Below are positions 5,579-6,458 of a stretch of DNA of 6,458 bases, piece after piece. The notes beneath the pieces were generated by a model. It did not search any database and was not told the origin of the DNA. It saw only the letters and a program-made list of their open reading frames with translations. Every line of letters starts with the position of its first letter. The stretch's first letter is position 1. The position numbers and the translations under genes were made by a program. Source of the stretch: Ferrithrix thermotolerans DSM 19514 (GTDB lineage Bacteria; Actinomycetota; Acidimicrobiia; Acidimicrobiales; Ilumatobacteraceae); NCBI GenBank assembly GCA_945860575.1, contig CAMAQQ010000073.1, positions 1 through 6,458 of the forward strand, written 5' to 3'.

Positions 5579-6458
5579 TAATCGACGACAACAAGCGCAA
5601 ACTAGATATCAACAGCTTTCAACAGTTGCGTATCGGTTTGGCAACGGCCGACGACATTCGCAATTGGTCGCGTGGCGAAGTTAAAAAGCCGGAAACGATC
5701 AACTACCGCACATTGCGCCCAGAGCGCGATGGTTTGTTCTGCGAAAAAATCTTCGGACCAACCCGCGACTGGGAATGCTATTGCGGCAAATACAAGCGTG
5801 TTCGCTTCAAGGGAATCATCTGTGAGAAGTGTGGCGTTGAAGTAACCCGTTCAAAAGTGCGTCGTGAACGCATGGGTCATATCGAACTTGCTGCGCCTGT
5901 CGTGCACATTTGGTATCTCCGCGGTACCCGTAGTTGGTTGGCATATCTTCTCGGCGGTTTAGAGTCGCGCGAAGAAATCAAAGCCAAGCAATTAGAGAAA
6001 GTTATTTATTTTGCGGCGTGGTTGGTCAGCGAAGTCAATGTCGACAAGCGTCACGAAGAGATGCCAGAAATCGAAAAAGAATACTTAGAAGATCGCGACG
6101 AGGCTCTCAAGCGAAAAGACAAAGAAATCAAACTTCGTCAAAAAGATGCCGAGGCAGAATTAAAGCAACTCGAAAAAGACGGTGCGAAAGAAAGCGATAT
6201 TCGCGCCAAGCAGAAACTCATTGACAAAGACATCACCCTGATCACCGATCGTCACACAAAAGACATCGATCGTCTTGAGCGTGCTTTTGATACTTTCAAA
6301 AAACTCCACCCAAGAATGATCATTGACGACGAAGAACTCTGGCGAGAAATCAAAGATCGCTACGAAGATTATTTCACCGGTGGCACTGGCGCAGAGTCGA
6401 TCAAAGTTTTGATCGACACGATCGATTTTGACTCAGAAGAAGTAATTCTTCGCGAGGC
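5566..6458 (+). CDS. rpoC: DNA-directed RNA polymerase subunit beta', N-terminal part (3' end outside window)
   Basis: 297 complete codons of beta' are present, out of about 1300 expected. Beta' forms the second pincer and carries the catalytic Mg-binding NADFDGD loop, which lies beyond the window. The start of the clamp is here: FQQLRIGLATADDIRNWS at 18-35, NYRTLRPERDGLFCEKIFGP at 46-65, and the zinc-binding domain with cysteines C71, C73, C86 and C89 (CYCGKYKR and CEKCG). ERMGHIELAAPVVHIW follows at 101-116. Residues about 145-250 form a Lys/Glu/Asp-rich, probably coiled-coil insertion, known in Actinobacteria and absent from E. coli beta'. The conserved DRYEDYFTGGTGAESIK resumes at 264-280. 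The gene lies 37 bases after rpoB and is surely cotranscribed with it. The frame is intact to the window edge. Confidence 0.98.
   Translation, partial: MSDVVIDDNKRKLDINSFQQLRIGLATADDIRNWSRGEVKKPETINYRTLRPERDGLFCEKIFGPTRDWECYCGKYKRVRFKGIICEKCGVEVTRSKVRRERMGHIELAAPVVHIWYLRGTRSWLAYLLGGLESREEIKAKQLEKVIYFAAWLVSEVNVDKRHEEMPEIEKEYLEDRDEALKRKDKEIKLRQKDAEAELKQLEKDGAKESDIRAKQKLIDKDITLITDRHTKDIDRLERAFDTFKKLHPRMIIDDEELWREIKDRYEDYFTGGTGAESIKVLIDTIDFDSEEVILRE

Noticed and set aside
5934..6224. Alternative plus-strand frame inside rpoC, rich in Arg and Ser
   Set aside because: It is an out-of-frame reading of the Lys/Glu-rich coiled-coil insertion; rpoC covers the whole interval.

Overview
The window is a conserved chromosomal housekeeping locus, all on the + strand, in the order rplA (3' end only) - rplJ - rplL - rpoB - rpoC (5' part only). 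It encodes the end of ribosomal protein L1, the complete stalk proteins L10 and L7/L12, the complete RNA polymerase beta subunit, and the first 297 codons of beta'. I see no mobile element, CRISPR array, tRNA, rRNA or accessory gene, and no new system.

The organism looks like an actinobacterium (Actinomycetota). Beta' carries the long charged coiled-coil insertion near its N-terminus that marks that phylum. The beta rifampicin region and the L7/L12 C-terminal domain (VDGAPKPVLEK) also read like actinobacterial proteins. Base composition looks close to even, unlike the high GC of Streptomyces or Mycobacterium. That points to a moderate-GC lineage, possibly an aquatic Acidimicrobiia-type organism, but the class is my inference from general resemblance.

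Layout: L1 ends at 318. A 378-base non-coding stretch (319-696) follows. It holds an array of 13-bp direct repeats, an isolated strong Shine-Dalgarno-like sequence, and a folded region resembling the L10 autoregulatory leader. rplJ (697-1224) and rplL (1269-1649) form a tight pair. A 243-base gap (1650-1892) contains several hairpins, the first very strong, and ends in a good ribosome binding site for a GTG-started rpoB (1893-5528). rpoC starts 37 bases downstream at 5566 and runs off the end.

The genes work together as the ribosomal stalk plus core RNA polymerase supply. L10 anchors L7/L12 dimers on the ribosome and probably represses its own mRNA through the leader. The hairpins between rplL and rpoB probably lower transcription from the abundant stalk genes into the less abundant polymerase genes, as known in E. 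coli. The points most worth a second look are the non-coding elements: the 13-bp array, the L10-type leader, and the hairpin series before rpoB.
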